DNA from: Garcia nutans
Taxonomy: Eukaryota > Streptophyta > Magnoliopsida > Malpighiales > Euphorbiaceae
DNA: 64,000 nt
Direction: 5' to 3'
Assembly: GCA_947685225.1 (NCBI GenBank)
Contig: CANTUV010000053.1
Location: forward strand, 5,131,501 to 5,195,500
The notes below the pieces were generated by a model. That model did no database searches. It was given only the letters and a program-made list of their open reading frames with translations, and had not been told where the DNA came from. This document shows, one piece after another, positions 47,456 to 58,830 of the stretch. How positions within the stretch are numbered: position 1 is the first letter of the stretch; each line of letters starts with the position of its first letter. The translations under genes and the position numbers were made by a program.

Positions 47456-49971
47456 TGTAGCACCCTTATATCCTATATATGTACTATACATACACCCAAT
47501 TAAAGTAAAATACGTATACGAAAAATAAAAGTGTCACATTTTGGTCTTTCCAAAAATTTTTATAATTTCAAAAAACTATTTTAAACACTTAAAATGTATT
47601 TTAATAACTAAATACAAGTATTCATCAGTGTTTTAAAGAGTAAATAGTCATATTTTAAAAGAGAATCTTTGACAAAAATTCACCAGAGTTTTGTCTGTAG
47701 TTTGGATAATCTCAAATTCAAATTCACACTACCTGTAATAAAACACACTCCCAAATAACCACTTAGCACATCCATTTCTCCAACATTAGCCTAATGGCTC
47801 AAATCCACCAACATTTTATAAAATGTACATCCATCAATATATATATATATATTTATATGGCCCATTTTTCAATTTCCTAAAATTCAACACAAAATAAAAC
47901 CTATATAGTTTACATTATATACATGTTTATAAATATAATGTACAATCTTAAATACGTTTCCTAAAAGTTTAAAGTGTATAAATAAAATGCAGATGGCACT
48001 GGTCCATGCAGCTCTAAAATCTTCACAATAACGAACTATAGCCTATACCAGGTGTGGTCTAGCAGCACTCTCCGAATCCTCCGGATATGTACTATCACCT
48101 ATGCGATGAAATTCATTCGCGCTAAGAATTTTGCCTAGTGGAACATACCTTGATATAAAATAAATGATATTACATATATAATGCCCATAATGCGCTACAA
48201 TTCAAATGTCACCCAACACGTATTAGAATTTATTTAACATAATAATTATCCACATACATTGGGCTCTAAAATTCTTATATACTGGTCTGGTTCTAGAAAT
48301 ATTATCTTAGGTTATCTCATTCATATGTGACACCAGCATATCTCACCCCAAGGTGTAATGAGCCTATGATACTTGTGTCTCACCCGAAGGCATAATAAAT
48401 ATATGACACTAACGTGTCTCACCTGAAGGCTTAACAATCCAACAACAATAATCCAGAACTAGACTCTATATAAGGTGACATGCAAACACATTTTCTCTTA
48501 TTCTTCATTTCTCATTCTTTTTCATATTGTTGACTCTTAAACACATCATCATCATATTTAAAACAAATATGGCTTACTTCTATATTTTAGTGCACATTTA
48601 CACTTTTCATATTTTGCACACACATCACATTTAGCTATTCTCCAACGGCTTACCATGCCATAGTCAATGCAAATCAAACATTATTTCTTCAACAATGTCG
48701 TACATACACATTCACATAAATCAAGCAGCATAGCACATTCAATAAATGTAATGTATTATGCTTAAAATCAATAAAATTAATTAACTTCAATATCAAAGTT
48801 TGTACTAACCTTTTCCAAATGCACTCCGAGTTGAAAACACTACTTGATCTAAATACTCTTTGCTACTAAATTGATGAAACAACTATCTACTCAATATCTA
48901 TTCAAAATTTGAATGAATATCATACATTAGAACCACATTTTAAGGTGCTTAAAGCATAAAACACAAAGTAAAAGCAAATTCCTTCAAATTTTCCTTCTCT
49001 TAGCCCTAAGGCTCTCCAACCTTAGAAATTCAATTCAACCATTTTCAAATTGAGTTTTAAGCTTAAATATATTTAAAATATTACATTTTAATAAATTTCA
49101 AGCAATAAAACCCAATTTAGAATGACTCCCTAAAACATGCTCTAACTCACTTTAACTTTGGAACTTCCTTCTAACCAACTCCAAATGGTAAACTAAGTCC
49201 ATGTTCATTATTTAAATCATTAAACAACACAATTTAAATTATGAAGCCAAATAAGGATGCATACTTTAATCAACTTCTTCCAAAACCCTAAAATCACTTA
49301 TACTTTTTCCAAACTCTAATCAAATATAACTTTTCCTTCAATCTAATCTTAAAATCAGTGTTTACTCATCAAAATAACTTCATCCATACCCATTTCAACA
49401 ATTATAATATGCTACATCAAATTTCAAATTTTCAGATAATCATAAATTTCAAAGAAATCCATAATTCCTAAAGAAAGCTTACTTGTTGGAAAATCACCAA
49501 ATCTCCTATTAATTCTTGAAAATCCTTGCCAAAATAAGTGTTTGGATGAGGGAAAATTCCTCTCTTAATGGATATGGTTGTTCAGATTTGAGAAGAGAGA
49601 AGAGAGGAAGAAGATGACTTAATTTTTTATTTTTCCTTCTTCTTTAAATACTAACCTTATATATATTATTTTAATATTTTAATTAATTAATTATTTTATT
49701 AATTTTAATTCCAAATTTCCCATCTTCCATCAAATATTATTTTATTTTTGAATTATTTTATTATTATTTTTTAAGATTTATTTACCATTTTGCCCCTCCT
49801 CTTACTATTCACCTTTTGTCTTTTTCTAACTTATGTTTGACTTTATATGTAATGTATATTTTCATTATATTTCATATATATATATATATGATATTTTCTC
49901 ATATCCAATACCTAATTTAACCCTCTAACTTATTAATTTAATTTAATTTTAGTAAATTATCGAATGTTACA
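47456..49971 (-). repeat. 5' LTR of element B
   Basis: 2,516 bp from TGTAGCACCC to GAATGTTACA, adjoining TTCAT at 49972. Matches the left LTR but lacks the solo-LTR insertion. A ~45-base tandem array with core CTCACCYGAAGGC lies at about 48320-48440. Confidence 0.9.
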
Positions 49972-50113
49972 TTCATAATTTTCTAAAGTCATTTTATTCG
50001 AATCACCATGAAATTTATGATTTTATAAAAATTATTTATCTTTCATTTGAAATTAATTCTTTCAAAGATGTTTGTTTAATACTTTCCATAAAAATAATTT
50101 ATAAAATTATTTG
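49972..50113. other. Host DNA between elements B and D
   Basis: 142 bases beginning with B's target duplication TTCAT. AT-rich, no repeat relation seen to the LTRs on either side. It is probably original target-site DNA. Confidence 0.55.
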
Positions 50114-51962
50114 TGAATGAAGATTTTCGCCCCACTCCCATGTGGAATGGTTCTTGTGACTTCGTCACTGTTTAACTTAGGGCCTTAGAGAACACGGGCC
50201 TAAACCCAGAGAAAATAAAGTCACCACCCGAACGGGCTAGGAAAATAGAAAGGGGTAGATGACTCGATTCCTAAGGAATCCCCAACCCCCTATTGGGTTC
50301 AGAAAGTTTGGTACGCATGGGAAAGGTGAGAATGACCTAGCACCCCCACAATGCCTTGTCATTAGAACCGGCCTCCTTTTTAGGTCTAAATATTATTAAA
50401 TTCTTAACTTATTATAGCATCATCCATATTACACACATATTAAAGTAAATAAATACTCATTGTATTAAAATCAAAGAAGGTCCAAACAAAACAATAAATG
50501 GGCACCCATATAATATGGAAACATGCCCTTACAATGTCCAATATCTAAAACTAAATAAAATAGGACACCCACCATTTGGTGAAAATGTGTCCTTTATATT
50601 AATCCCAAAACACAAAAGAAATTAAATTAAATTGAATTTAACCAATGAGGTACTCACAAAGTGGAAACATACCTCTTGCATCATTGAAATCAAAATAATC
50701 AGCATTAAGATAATTAACCAAATAAATTAAATCATTCAAACATAGCAATTAAAAACAAAACATCTATTATAAATTGAATAGAATAAATCATCCATCATAA
50801 AAGCATATAACAAATTAAATAATCAAAACTAGGTTTTAATATTTCATTGAATAGTAGATATGCAAAGCTAGGGTTTTATTATATGAATTAGGGTTTTGTA
50901 AAGTATAGAATGCTTAAATTAAGATTTTAAGGTTTTGGAAAACTTGATTGGTGTAAGTGATTAGGACCCAGAATTATTTAATTAAGATTAAAATCTATGA
51001 GTAAGGTTCGGGTCAAATTGACTGTTGAAGTTAAGATTTGTTGAATGAAATTCTCGAAGTTATGTTTATATTAAAGCAATAACAGTATGCTCAATTCACA
51101 AAATAAGAGGAATGGAAATTTAAAAAGAATTAGTGAAGATGTATCTGCGTTATAGGCTCCACCAATTTGAATGTGTTGAATCAAGCTCGGTGTTATCACT
51201 GCCTGAATAAGCTTTTTTATTGGTTGAAAGAAACAACTGCCTGAAACAATTATTGTGTGTTTGCTGTCTTTCAATTGCTTTTTGATAATTAGGGTTTGAT
51301 AATAACTGCTACTGTCTCTTCTCTTTGATAATATCGTTGTTTGATAATTCTCCCTCCTTTAATCCTTGCTTAAGCCTATATTTATAAGGAGCAAATTAGG
51401 TCAACATTAGTACATAATCGAGCTTAATCAGGATTTTAAAGCACGGCTCGAATTAAGTCTAAAAATAGGAACTATGTCGAATTAAAATAAATTTATTTTG
51501 ACATGGAACCCGTCCATATCGAATTAAACCTTGTTTAATTTGATATGGACCAATTAGATACCAATATCGAATTGGATTAATCCAATTTGACATGGTTGTT
51601 TATCCATGTCGAATTTGATGTCCAATTCGACATGGATGTTTGTCCATGTCGAATTGGATGTCCAATTCGACATGGACATTGTCCATATTGATTTGGGTTT
51701 GATCCAATTCGATATGGACAACATCCGTATCTAATTGGGTAGGCCCAATTTGACATGGCACGATCCATGCCAAACTGAACTCATTCTTATTTCAAATCGG
51801 ACCTAATTTTGACTTTAAAAATTAAACCGACTTATTTCAGGCCTAATAAAATTGAACCAATCTATTTAAAGGCTTTAAAATAGGTTTAAACCATTAAGAA
51901 TGGACCTAAGACCTTCCTTAATTAGAATCAGACTAGCTTAGGGCCAAAATTAAGGGTCTACA
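50114..51962 (-). repeat. 3' LTR of element D
   Basis: 1,849 bp. On the minus strand it begins TGTAGACCCTTAATTTTG and ends CTTCATTCA. The U5 part (50114-50420) matches D's other LTR (57797-58133) and the end of T1's LTR. A TATA-like stretch with CCTTATAAATATAGG (minus strand) near 51373-51387 suggests the U3/R border. Confidence 0.87.
51480..51770. repeat. Palindromic TCCATGTCGAATTGGA array in D's U3
   Basis: A ~16-base unit TCCATGTCGAATTGGA recurs about ten times in alternating orientation. A perfect palindrome with 16-base arms lies at 51643-51658 and 51661-51676 (2-base loop). Position just upstream of the inferred TATA box suggests promoter or enhancer repeats. Confidence 0.8.
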
Positions 51963-51975
51963 GTTTGCCCCTGCT
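51963..51975 (-). other. Polypurine tract of element D
   Basis: The minus strand reads AGCAGGGGCAAAC immediately before the LTR start TGTAGACC, the expected place and composition for plus-strand priming. Confidence 0.75.
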
Positions 51976-52029
51976 TGAACGATCTGAGACTTCAATAGAA
52001 GAGAGTGAAAAGCAATATGATTTTGAGCT

Positions 52030-52270
52030 GATTTTGGATAAGCATGGGTTCTCAACTAGAGTTTGATTAGGTTCTGGATCTAAAATTGGATTGAGTTTTA
52101 GACCTGAAACATGATTTGAGTTTGGGTTCTCGACCCGAGTTAGTTCAAGTTCTAGACCCGAGGCTGGATTGGGTTCTCAACCTGAGGCTGGATTGGGTTC
52201 TCAACCCAAAACTGGATTTGGGTTCTTGACCTGATACTGGATTTGGATTCTTGACCCAAGATTGGATTTT
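52030..52270 (-). repeat. GGGTTCTCGACCC-type repeats in D's 3' untranslated region
   Basis: Imperfect 25-30-base units with the core GGGTTCTNGACCCGA. They are inverse equivalents of T1's tail repeats at 46380-46831. Confidence 0.75.
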
Positions 52271-52369
52271 AATTGACCTTTATCAGTTGAGGGTTCTGGC
52301 TTTCTTCTAGCCATCAACTTCACATCTTCTTTCTTCACAACAAATCTTTAAATATCGGGTCTTCACCCT

Positions 52370-52910
52370 TCATAATGGATCTTTATCCTTTAGATATCTG
52401 GTCTTTGTCCTTCAAAATAATGGATCTTTATCATTTGGATATCGGGTCTTTACCCTTCAAAAATGAATATTTATCCTTTGGGGATCGGGTCTTTATCCTT
52501 CAAAAATGGATCTTTATCCTTTGGAGATCGGGTCTTTACCCTTTAAAAATGGATCTTTATATCTTAGAGATCGGGTCTTTACCCTTCAAAAATGGATCTT
52601 TATCCTTTGGAGATTTTGTCTTTACCCTTCAAAAATTAATCTTTATCCTTTGGAGATTGGGTTTTTACCCTTCAAAAAATGGATCTTTATCCTTTGGAGA
52701 TCGGGTTGTTACCCTTAAAAAATGGATCTTTATCCCTTTAGAGATCGGGTCTTTACCCTTCAAATATGGATCTTTATCCTTTGGAGATTGGGTCTTTATC
52801 CTTGAAAAATAGATCTTTATCCTTTGGAGATCAGGTCTTTACCCTTTAAAAATGGATTTTTATCCTTTGGAGATTGGGCCTTTACCCTTCAAAAATGGAT
52901 CTTCATTCTT
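52370..52910 (-). repeat. ~43-bp minisatellite in D's 3' untranslated region
   Basis: About thirteen tandem copies of a ~43-base unit containing GGATCTTTATCCTTTGGAG and GGGTCTTTACCCTTCA (plus strand). A 145-codon plus-strand frame (FILWRSGLYP-type repeats) is a by-product, because the unit length is not constant and the element reads on the other strand. T1 has only a few such units (46019-46140), so the array expanded in D. Confidence 0.88.
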
Positions 52911-55280
52911 GGACATTTATCCCATATTGGCTTCAACTCTTTTAGCTGGACTGATCTTTTACCTTTTGTATCTTTATTCTTTTGGGGTTCTTACTTTCTT
53001 CTTATTTTATTCTTTTTGTTCTTCCTTTTGCAAAAAATTTAGCTATTTTTAGCTGGCCCTTATATCCTCTCTTTGCCCCATATGTGGCAAAATGTTGAAA
53101 GTGAGTCTGAAAATATTTTGCACACACATTGACTCAAAAAATTGAAAGAAGAAACTTTGCCCCCTGTGTAGGCTCAAACCAATGATTTTTCCCATGCAGG
53201 CTCATATTGATGTTTGTGTTTTCTAGTTTTTTGCACAAGTATGCATCTCTTCTTTCTTTTGCAATAGCTTTTTCATGCCCCTTGAGTCCATATTTGCTTC
53301 TCATTATTTGCTTCATAGAGTATATGTTGTTCATTTTGACAAAGGATAGGCAATACAAGACAACAAAATGCATTATGGTATGCTCATGTTTGCATGATAT
53401 TCATGAATAATACTTACAGTGGTTCTATTAACTCATAGACTGAGGCGATCAGCTAAAATGCTCCCATTGATTCATTCCAGATGCTCATTTAGATCTCGTA
53501 TTGGAATAACATAAGTCTTCACATTTATGGCTTTTATTTTTCAAGATGAAATAATGAGTAGTGGGGCCCCAGGAGGATAGTCAGAGATGCAATTATTTCA
53601 AACTATAATTCAACAATTCAATTGGTCGCTTCTTCATAACCTTGCCAATAATCATTTATTTTGCCCAATGTGTCCTTCGAGATTCTACGATGCAATATAC
53701 TTCCCTTAACTTGAAGGCTTATGCAACAAGAAAATAATTTTTTTTAAATCTTGAATTTTTAATTTTGAAATCAAATGTTGGATTTTCCAAATCAGTGTCA
53801 ATTTACCTTAGGACTCGACTTTTCCAAATTAACACATCAATTACATCATAACTCTAGTTACCATACTAAACTTGGGAATCATTTCCATTTGAGCAAGAAC
53901 TATTGCACTTCAGATAGGGATATACATATTACTTGGTCAAAGGTCTCATCGAGTTTAAATATTGTCTATCTCATATCATGCTTATCCAAACTATCTCTAC
54001 TAATAGACTTTACCTACCAAGAGTAATCAACAAGTCTTTAATAGGCTTGAAACAGGGTCTATAAGGGATACGAGTTAAATGAAAGCCATCTTTGAACTGA
54101 GTTGATGTGACACTATCGACAAAGCTTTACACTATAATCTTCTGTTGGAGCCATAGGCAGCTGGGAGCAATCTTGCTAGACTTAAATTTCCTTCTATCTT
54201 CTTGGAATAGAATTGATTAATATGATCTTCATCTTTTCCTTTTGCTTTTTCATAAACTCAGGACCTGATTTTTTTGTTTTGTTTTGTTTTTTTTCTCTTT
54301 TTTTTTTGTTTTTGCTCTCTCTTTTTTGTTTTTATTTTTTTCCTGTATTTTTTCCTTTTTTGTTGTTGTTGTTGTTATTGTTGGGTCATAGAAATTATCT
54401 TACTTGTGCCATTCTATACTTCTGACTATAGATGAGTGGAGTAGAGTGAGTCTCCTTCAGTGAGGATAAATACTTCATTGTCCTAACTTTATCTCAATGA
54501 TGAAAGAGATCAGAGATATTAAATTTAGTTCAGGTAATCTTTAATTATCCTTGTGGTCTTGACTTTGCATCTTTTCCTTGATCTTCTTTCCCTTTTGTTC
54601 CTTAGTGATCATAAGACTTGTCAAAAGTGTAACAACAGCTCAAGATAGGTCATTGGGTTTACTAGCCAATGAAGAATAAGCTAAAATTTTATGAAGGCTC
54701 AAAGGGACAACTAGGGATTGATATTTAAGTGGGCGAATACTAGTTGTTGGCTTATCAAATAATTCCTAGATCATCTCTCCCTTAAATAAATAGTGTTCAA
54801 TTTCATCTTGAAAGTTCATCAAAACATGTTCTAAGATTGACTAGGACCTAGACAACTCAATGCTATAGAACAATTCCCTCACCTAGTAAAGTCATTCAAA
54901 TCATGATGCATAGATACACTAATTTATGAACATCAAGCTAGATTCATCATCGGTTGAGCACCAAAATTAACAAAGACCAAAAAAATATTTGATTAAAGTA
55001 ATTTATTCAAACAATCTTAATTTGAAAGACATAATTGTTCCAGAAAATATCAAAGATAGAAAATAAAACAAATAACCAAATAAGCTAAGAGAAGTTTGTT
55101 GAATTGGAGTCAAAAAATGTTTCATTTATTTTGACATATCAGGGGCAAGGATTTTTTTTTCATCATCAATGAGAGTCATCGCCTCATCATCCGTAGTTGG
55201 TCCAAGGTTGGTTAGTAGCATCCCCTCTTTAGTAATTCCTCCATTCGTATCTTGAAAAGATGACAAGATAAAACTTTCCT
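52911..55280 (-). other. D non-coding interior
   Basis: No convincing frame. It aligns in reverse with T1 at 43943-45900 and so belongs to the element. A pyrimidine-rich block at about 54245-54375 (Phe/Leu-rich shadow frame) is the counterpart of T1's purine tract. Confidence 0.7.
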
Positions 55281-56705
55281 TCAATTCTCCTCTATCATGA
55301 AGGTTGCTGGTGGAGGTACTCTTCCAAATTTAGACAAAGGGTTATTCTTAGTGTTGGGTTTTTCGAGCTCAGGTAGCTTACCACTGTCGATCAGATCTTG
55401 GATCTCATGCTTCAATCGGATGCATCTATATGTCTCATGTCCTTGTATTTGATGAAATTGACAAAAAACTTTAGTATCAAAGTTTGGAGGCAAAGGATTC
55501 GACAAGGGTCGAGGAGCCAATGGTTGTAACAACCCCTTTTTCTGTAACTTATTGAAAACCCAAGACAAAGGTTTTCCACATTCTAAAAATTATCTTCTAT
55601 TTTCTTGACCAGTTGCATTAACATTGACTTCCTTTTGTGTACTTTGATTGCCAGACTGATAATTTCATTTTGCAGAAAAATGATTCTTCTCTCTTTCCCA
55701 CTCTTCTATTTGCAAGCCAACTTGAAGAAGATCTTTGAAATCTTTGATAAGAATGTGAGACATCCATTCATGGAGATTTGGTAGGACACCTCTGACTATC
55801 ATCCTAATCTGGTCCGACTCATCAGGCCTCCTTTTGAGAAGTGAAGCCTTATTTCTCCATCCCTTTACATAATCAACAACTTTCATTTTATTTTTGCTTG
55901 ATAGTCTCCACCTCCATCAAGATAACTTCCAGCTCGACATTGTACCCATACTATTGAATGAAGGCTTTGCACAACATATCACACCCATACTACTGAATGA
56001 ATTCTTTGTACAACATATCCTAATCTTTTTGGGCACTTTCCTCTAATTTATTGAACCGGTTTTGCACAACAGGATCCAATGAGAGTATGAAATACCTTGA
56101 GTTTGAGCCTTAGTTGCTCTAGCAGATTGCATAGCAGTGATGTACTGCTTAACATGCAAGTGAGGATTCTTTGTACTATTGTACCTAGCGAAGGAAGACA
56201 TCTTGAAATTATAAGGGACCTCTTTATCTTGTTCGAACAGCTTGTCTATTTTTGACATCTCATCAGCTTTTAGCTTCTTTTCAAATTTCTTCTCTAAATC
56301 AGAAATTAGTTTCTCAACATCTAAAGTTTTAGTCTTTTCCATGGCTGAACTTTCCACATCCTTCGGCTCTTTCTTCTTATCTTGCAAATCTTAGAAGTAT
56401 TAAGCCCAATCATCATCATAATCAACAACTACCTTGTCATCATTGAAGGCTACTTTGCCAACCTTAGCCTTCCCTTTGTCCTTTGGCTTCTTAGTGCTGG
56501 CAGATGCCTCGACAGTATTCTCAAAATGTGCAGCCAATTGGATCTTTATAGTGTCAGCCAAGTCCTCCTTCAATTCTTCCATCTTGGCATTGAGGGCGTC
56601 ATCCACCATCCTTTGAATCTGCTCGGGCTCCATTGCTTTTGGTGAGAAGTTAACTGAGTTGCTACTGGATTCTATGTCACTAGCATAGGTTGGGTTGTCG
56701 TACAC
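55281..56705 (-). pseudogene. Element D gag (Tat/Ogre-like), broken
   Basis: Pieces in order: 56400-56705 (NPTYASDIESSSNSVNFSP; MEPEQIQRMVDDALNAKME; start lies near 56723), 56043-56387 (coiled Lys/Glu region then SFARYNSTKNPHLHVKQYI), 55665-55886 (core WRNKASLLKRRPDESDQ) and 55281-55568 (FCQFHQIQGHETYRC zinc-type motif; KLPELEKPNTKNNP). Stops and a ~47-base local duplication around 55945-56020 break the frame. The fold is that of Retrotrans_gag; no protease or pol follows. Confidence 0.83.
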
Positions 56706-57776
56706 TCTTTAAATGTTGTACTCCAGGTCTATGAGACAGAAATGATCAATGACATGTTATGCAATGCATGTATGCACAAACAATAGGCAAACAAAGATAA
56801 TTAGGACATTCCTTCCAATCTTATAACTTCCACACATGAATGGCGAGTCTCTTTTTCTCGGTACATGGTCAACAAAATATCAACATGGGGATATTCTATT
56901 TTTGAAAAATTCCCTCGGACTATTTTAACCAATAGTTATATTCTCAAACCTAAAAGTTAGTTCATGATAATTCCCATTAATTTGGCTTTAATCCGTTGAA
57001 TCTCAACTAAAATATCTTTTATGCTATATTGAATTAAAACTAAATTAATAGGTTTATCATAATTATAAATTTTCCACTTAAAAAAATAATTAATGATTCA
57101 TGCCAAAAATAAGCCCATAATTAATAATTATTGGTATAAATTAGGCTCACAATCGATTGTTGGTATTCCATAATTGACCTAAATAATTTGTAAGATCTTC
57201 TTAAGAAAAATTTTGTAATTTTTGAAGTGAAAAATAATTTTGTTTCAAATCCTTTGGGCTTTTAAATTTGGTTCATAAGGTGGAAGAAGATTTTTGACCC
57301 ATCTTGAAAGGTTTTATGTTAAAAGACCATCTTGAAAATTTTAAAAATTTGAGATTTTGGTCTTTTGGATTTAAAGGAAAAAATTATTTTTGAGCATACA
57401 ATATAGGCATGTCATATTAGAAAAAGAACAAACCAAATAAGCCATGGCTTAAACCAAAATAAATTAATCATAGTCAAACAACAAGCATTTGGAGTAAAAA
57501 TCAAAAGAAAATAACTAGGCCAATTACATGAACTTTAGTCTTTGGTTTGAAAAGTTTAGGTTCCCATAGCAAGTATATACCAAAAGGTTATGAGTGGTTA
57601 TTCTATACTCGATCTCCATACCTTGAGTGAAAATATGGTATCCCTTACACAACACAACACGGGTAACACGGGCGTCCTAACTCACACAGACCATGTAATC
57701 TAAATGATGCAATGGATAATATCATAACAAGAAAGAATAAAATAATATAAAGACCAACATAATTAACTTTTCTTAT
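56706..57776 (-). other. D leader between primer site and gag
   Basis: About 1.07 kb with no supported frame, homologous to the T1 leader (36377-37486) and to T3 (58134-58610). Confidence 0.7.
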
Positions 57777-57793
57777 CCTCAGTGGAGTCGCCA
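57777..57793 (-). other. Primer-binding site of element D
   Basis: TGGCGACTCCACTGAGG on the minus strand, three bases from the LTR end. Same type as in T1. Confidence 0.72.
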
Positions 57794-57796
57794 CTG

Positions 57797-58133
57797 TGAG
57801 TGGGGATTTTTGCCCCCACTCCCATATGGAATGGTTCTTGCGACTTCGGCACTGTTAGACTTAGGACCTCAGAGAACACGGGCCTAAACTCGAAAAAAAT
57901 GGGGTCACCACCCGGACGGGCAAGGAAAATAGAAAGGGGAGGATGACTTGATTCCTAAGGAATCCCCAGCCCCCTATTAGGTTCAAAAAATTGGATACGC
58001 TTGGGGAAGGTCTGAATGACCCAGCACCCCCATAGCGCCCAATTCATTGGAATTGGCCTGCTTTTTAGGTCTAAATATTATTAAATTCTTAACTTATTAT
58101 AGTATCATCCATATTACACACTTATTAGGAAAA
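57797..58133 (-). repeat. 5' LTR of element D, truncated to U5
   Basis: Matches 50114-50440 (CCACTCCCATRTGGAATGG, GGGCCTAAAC, CACCACCCGRACGGGC, AAATATTATTAAATTCTT) and stops at about 58133 where T3 begins. Confidence 0.85.
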
Positions 58134-58830
58134 TTATGTGTGTAATATTTAGGTAAATTATGGAAACCTAAAAATCAATTATAGGCCTAATTTATACCAA
58201 GAATCATTAATTATGGGCTTATTTTTTTGCATGAATCATTAGTTATTTTTTTCAAATGGAAAATTTATTTATGATAAACCTCTTAATTTAGTTTTAATCC
58301 AATATAACATAAAAACTATTTTAGTTGAGATTCAATAAATTAAAGCCTAATTAATGGAAATTATCATGGACTGACTTCTATTTTTGAAAATATAATTATT
58401 GGTTAAAATTGTCCTAGGGAATTTCTCAAAAATAGAATATCCCATGATGATATTTTGTTGATCATATACTTAGAAAAAGAGACTCACCATTTGTATGTGG
58501 AAGTTATAAGGTTGGAAGGAACTTCATAATTATCTTTGTTTTTTTTGCTGTTTGTGCATACATGCATACACGTATTGCATTGCATGTCATTGATCCTTTT
58601 TAGCTCACAAACTTGGAGTATAGCAGTTCAAGAGTGTATGACAACCCAACCTATGCCAATGATGTAAAATCCAGTAGCAACTCAATTAACTTCTCTCCAA
58701 GAGCAATGGAGCCTGAACAGATTAAAAGGATGGTGGATGACACCCTTAATGCCAAGATGGAAGAACTAAAGGAGGCCCTGGCTGAGACTATGAAAAGCCA
58801 ATTTACTGTGCTTTTAGGGAACACTGTTGA
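58134..58830 (+). mobile_element. T3: leader and gag-start fragment of a Tat/Ogre-like element
   Basis: Matches D's leader in inverse orientation from about 57190 downwards and includes the first ~70 codons of gag (58613-58830: SSSRVYDNPTYANDVKSSS, MEPEQIKRMVDDTLNAKME). It is cut by the CRM-like LTR at 58831 and joined to D's truncated LTR on the left, so D and T3 stand head to head. Confidence 0.8.
58613..58830 (+). pseudogene. T3 gag N-terminus, truncated by element F
   Basis: About 72 codons open from the leader, collinear with D's and T1's gag start and with fewer defects than either. The last few codons of the open frame come from F's LTR. Confidence 0.75.

Larger units (their letters stand above)
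8568..49971 (-). mobile_element. Element B: outermost Tekay/Del-type LTR retrotransposon hosting nested insertions
   Basis: The left LTR 8568-13404 (3' LTR, minus-strand element) and the right LTR 47456-49971 (5' LTR) belong to one family, begin or end with TG/CA-type termini, and are flanked by identical TTCAT at 8563-8567 and 49972-49976. The initiator-Met primer site sits inside the right LTR (47436-47447), followed by the gag start (47298). A pyrimidine-rich stretch (purine on the minus strand) borders the left LTR at 13405. Own coding DNA survives only at 13405-14906, 25564-26262 and 46832-47455. Everything else between is later insertions or rearranged DNA. The large LTRs (~2.5 kb) and the chromodomain-bearing integrase fit the Tekay/Del chromovirus clade. 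Confidence 0.85.
50114..58133 (-). mobile_element. Element D: Tat/Ogre-like gag-only LTR retroelement
   Basis: 3' LTR 50114-51962, polypurine tract, repeat-rich 3' untranslated region, non-coding interior, gag (55281-56705), leader, primer site and a truncated 5' LTR (57797-58133). The 5.8-kb interior has gag but no protease, RT, RNase H or integrase, so it depends on another element. Same family as T1 (34851-46831) and T3 (58134-58830). Right end is lost, so no target duplication can be read. Confidence 0.84.

Noticed and set aside
52370..52910. CRISPR-like array
   Set aside because: Units are contiguous without unique spacers, inside a plant retroelement.
52375..53052. Repeat protein with FILWRSGLYP units
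   Set aside because: By-product of the 43-base minisatellite on the strand opposite to element D.
54213..54425. Phe/Leu-rich membrane-like peptide
   Set aside because: Translation of a T-rich tract that matches T1's purine tract in reverse.
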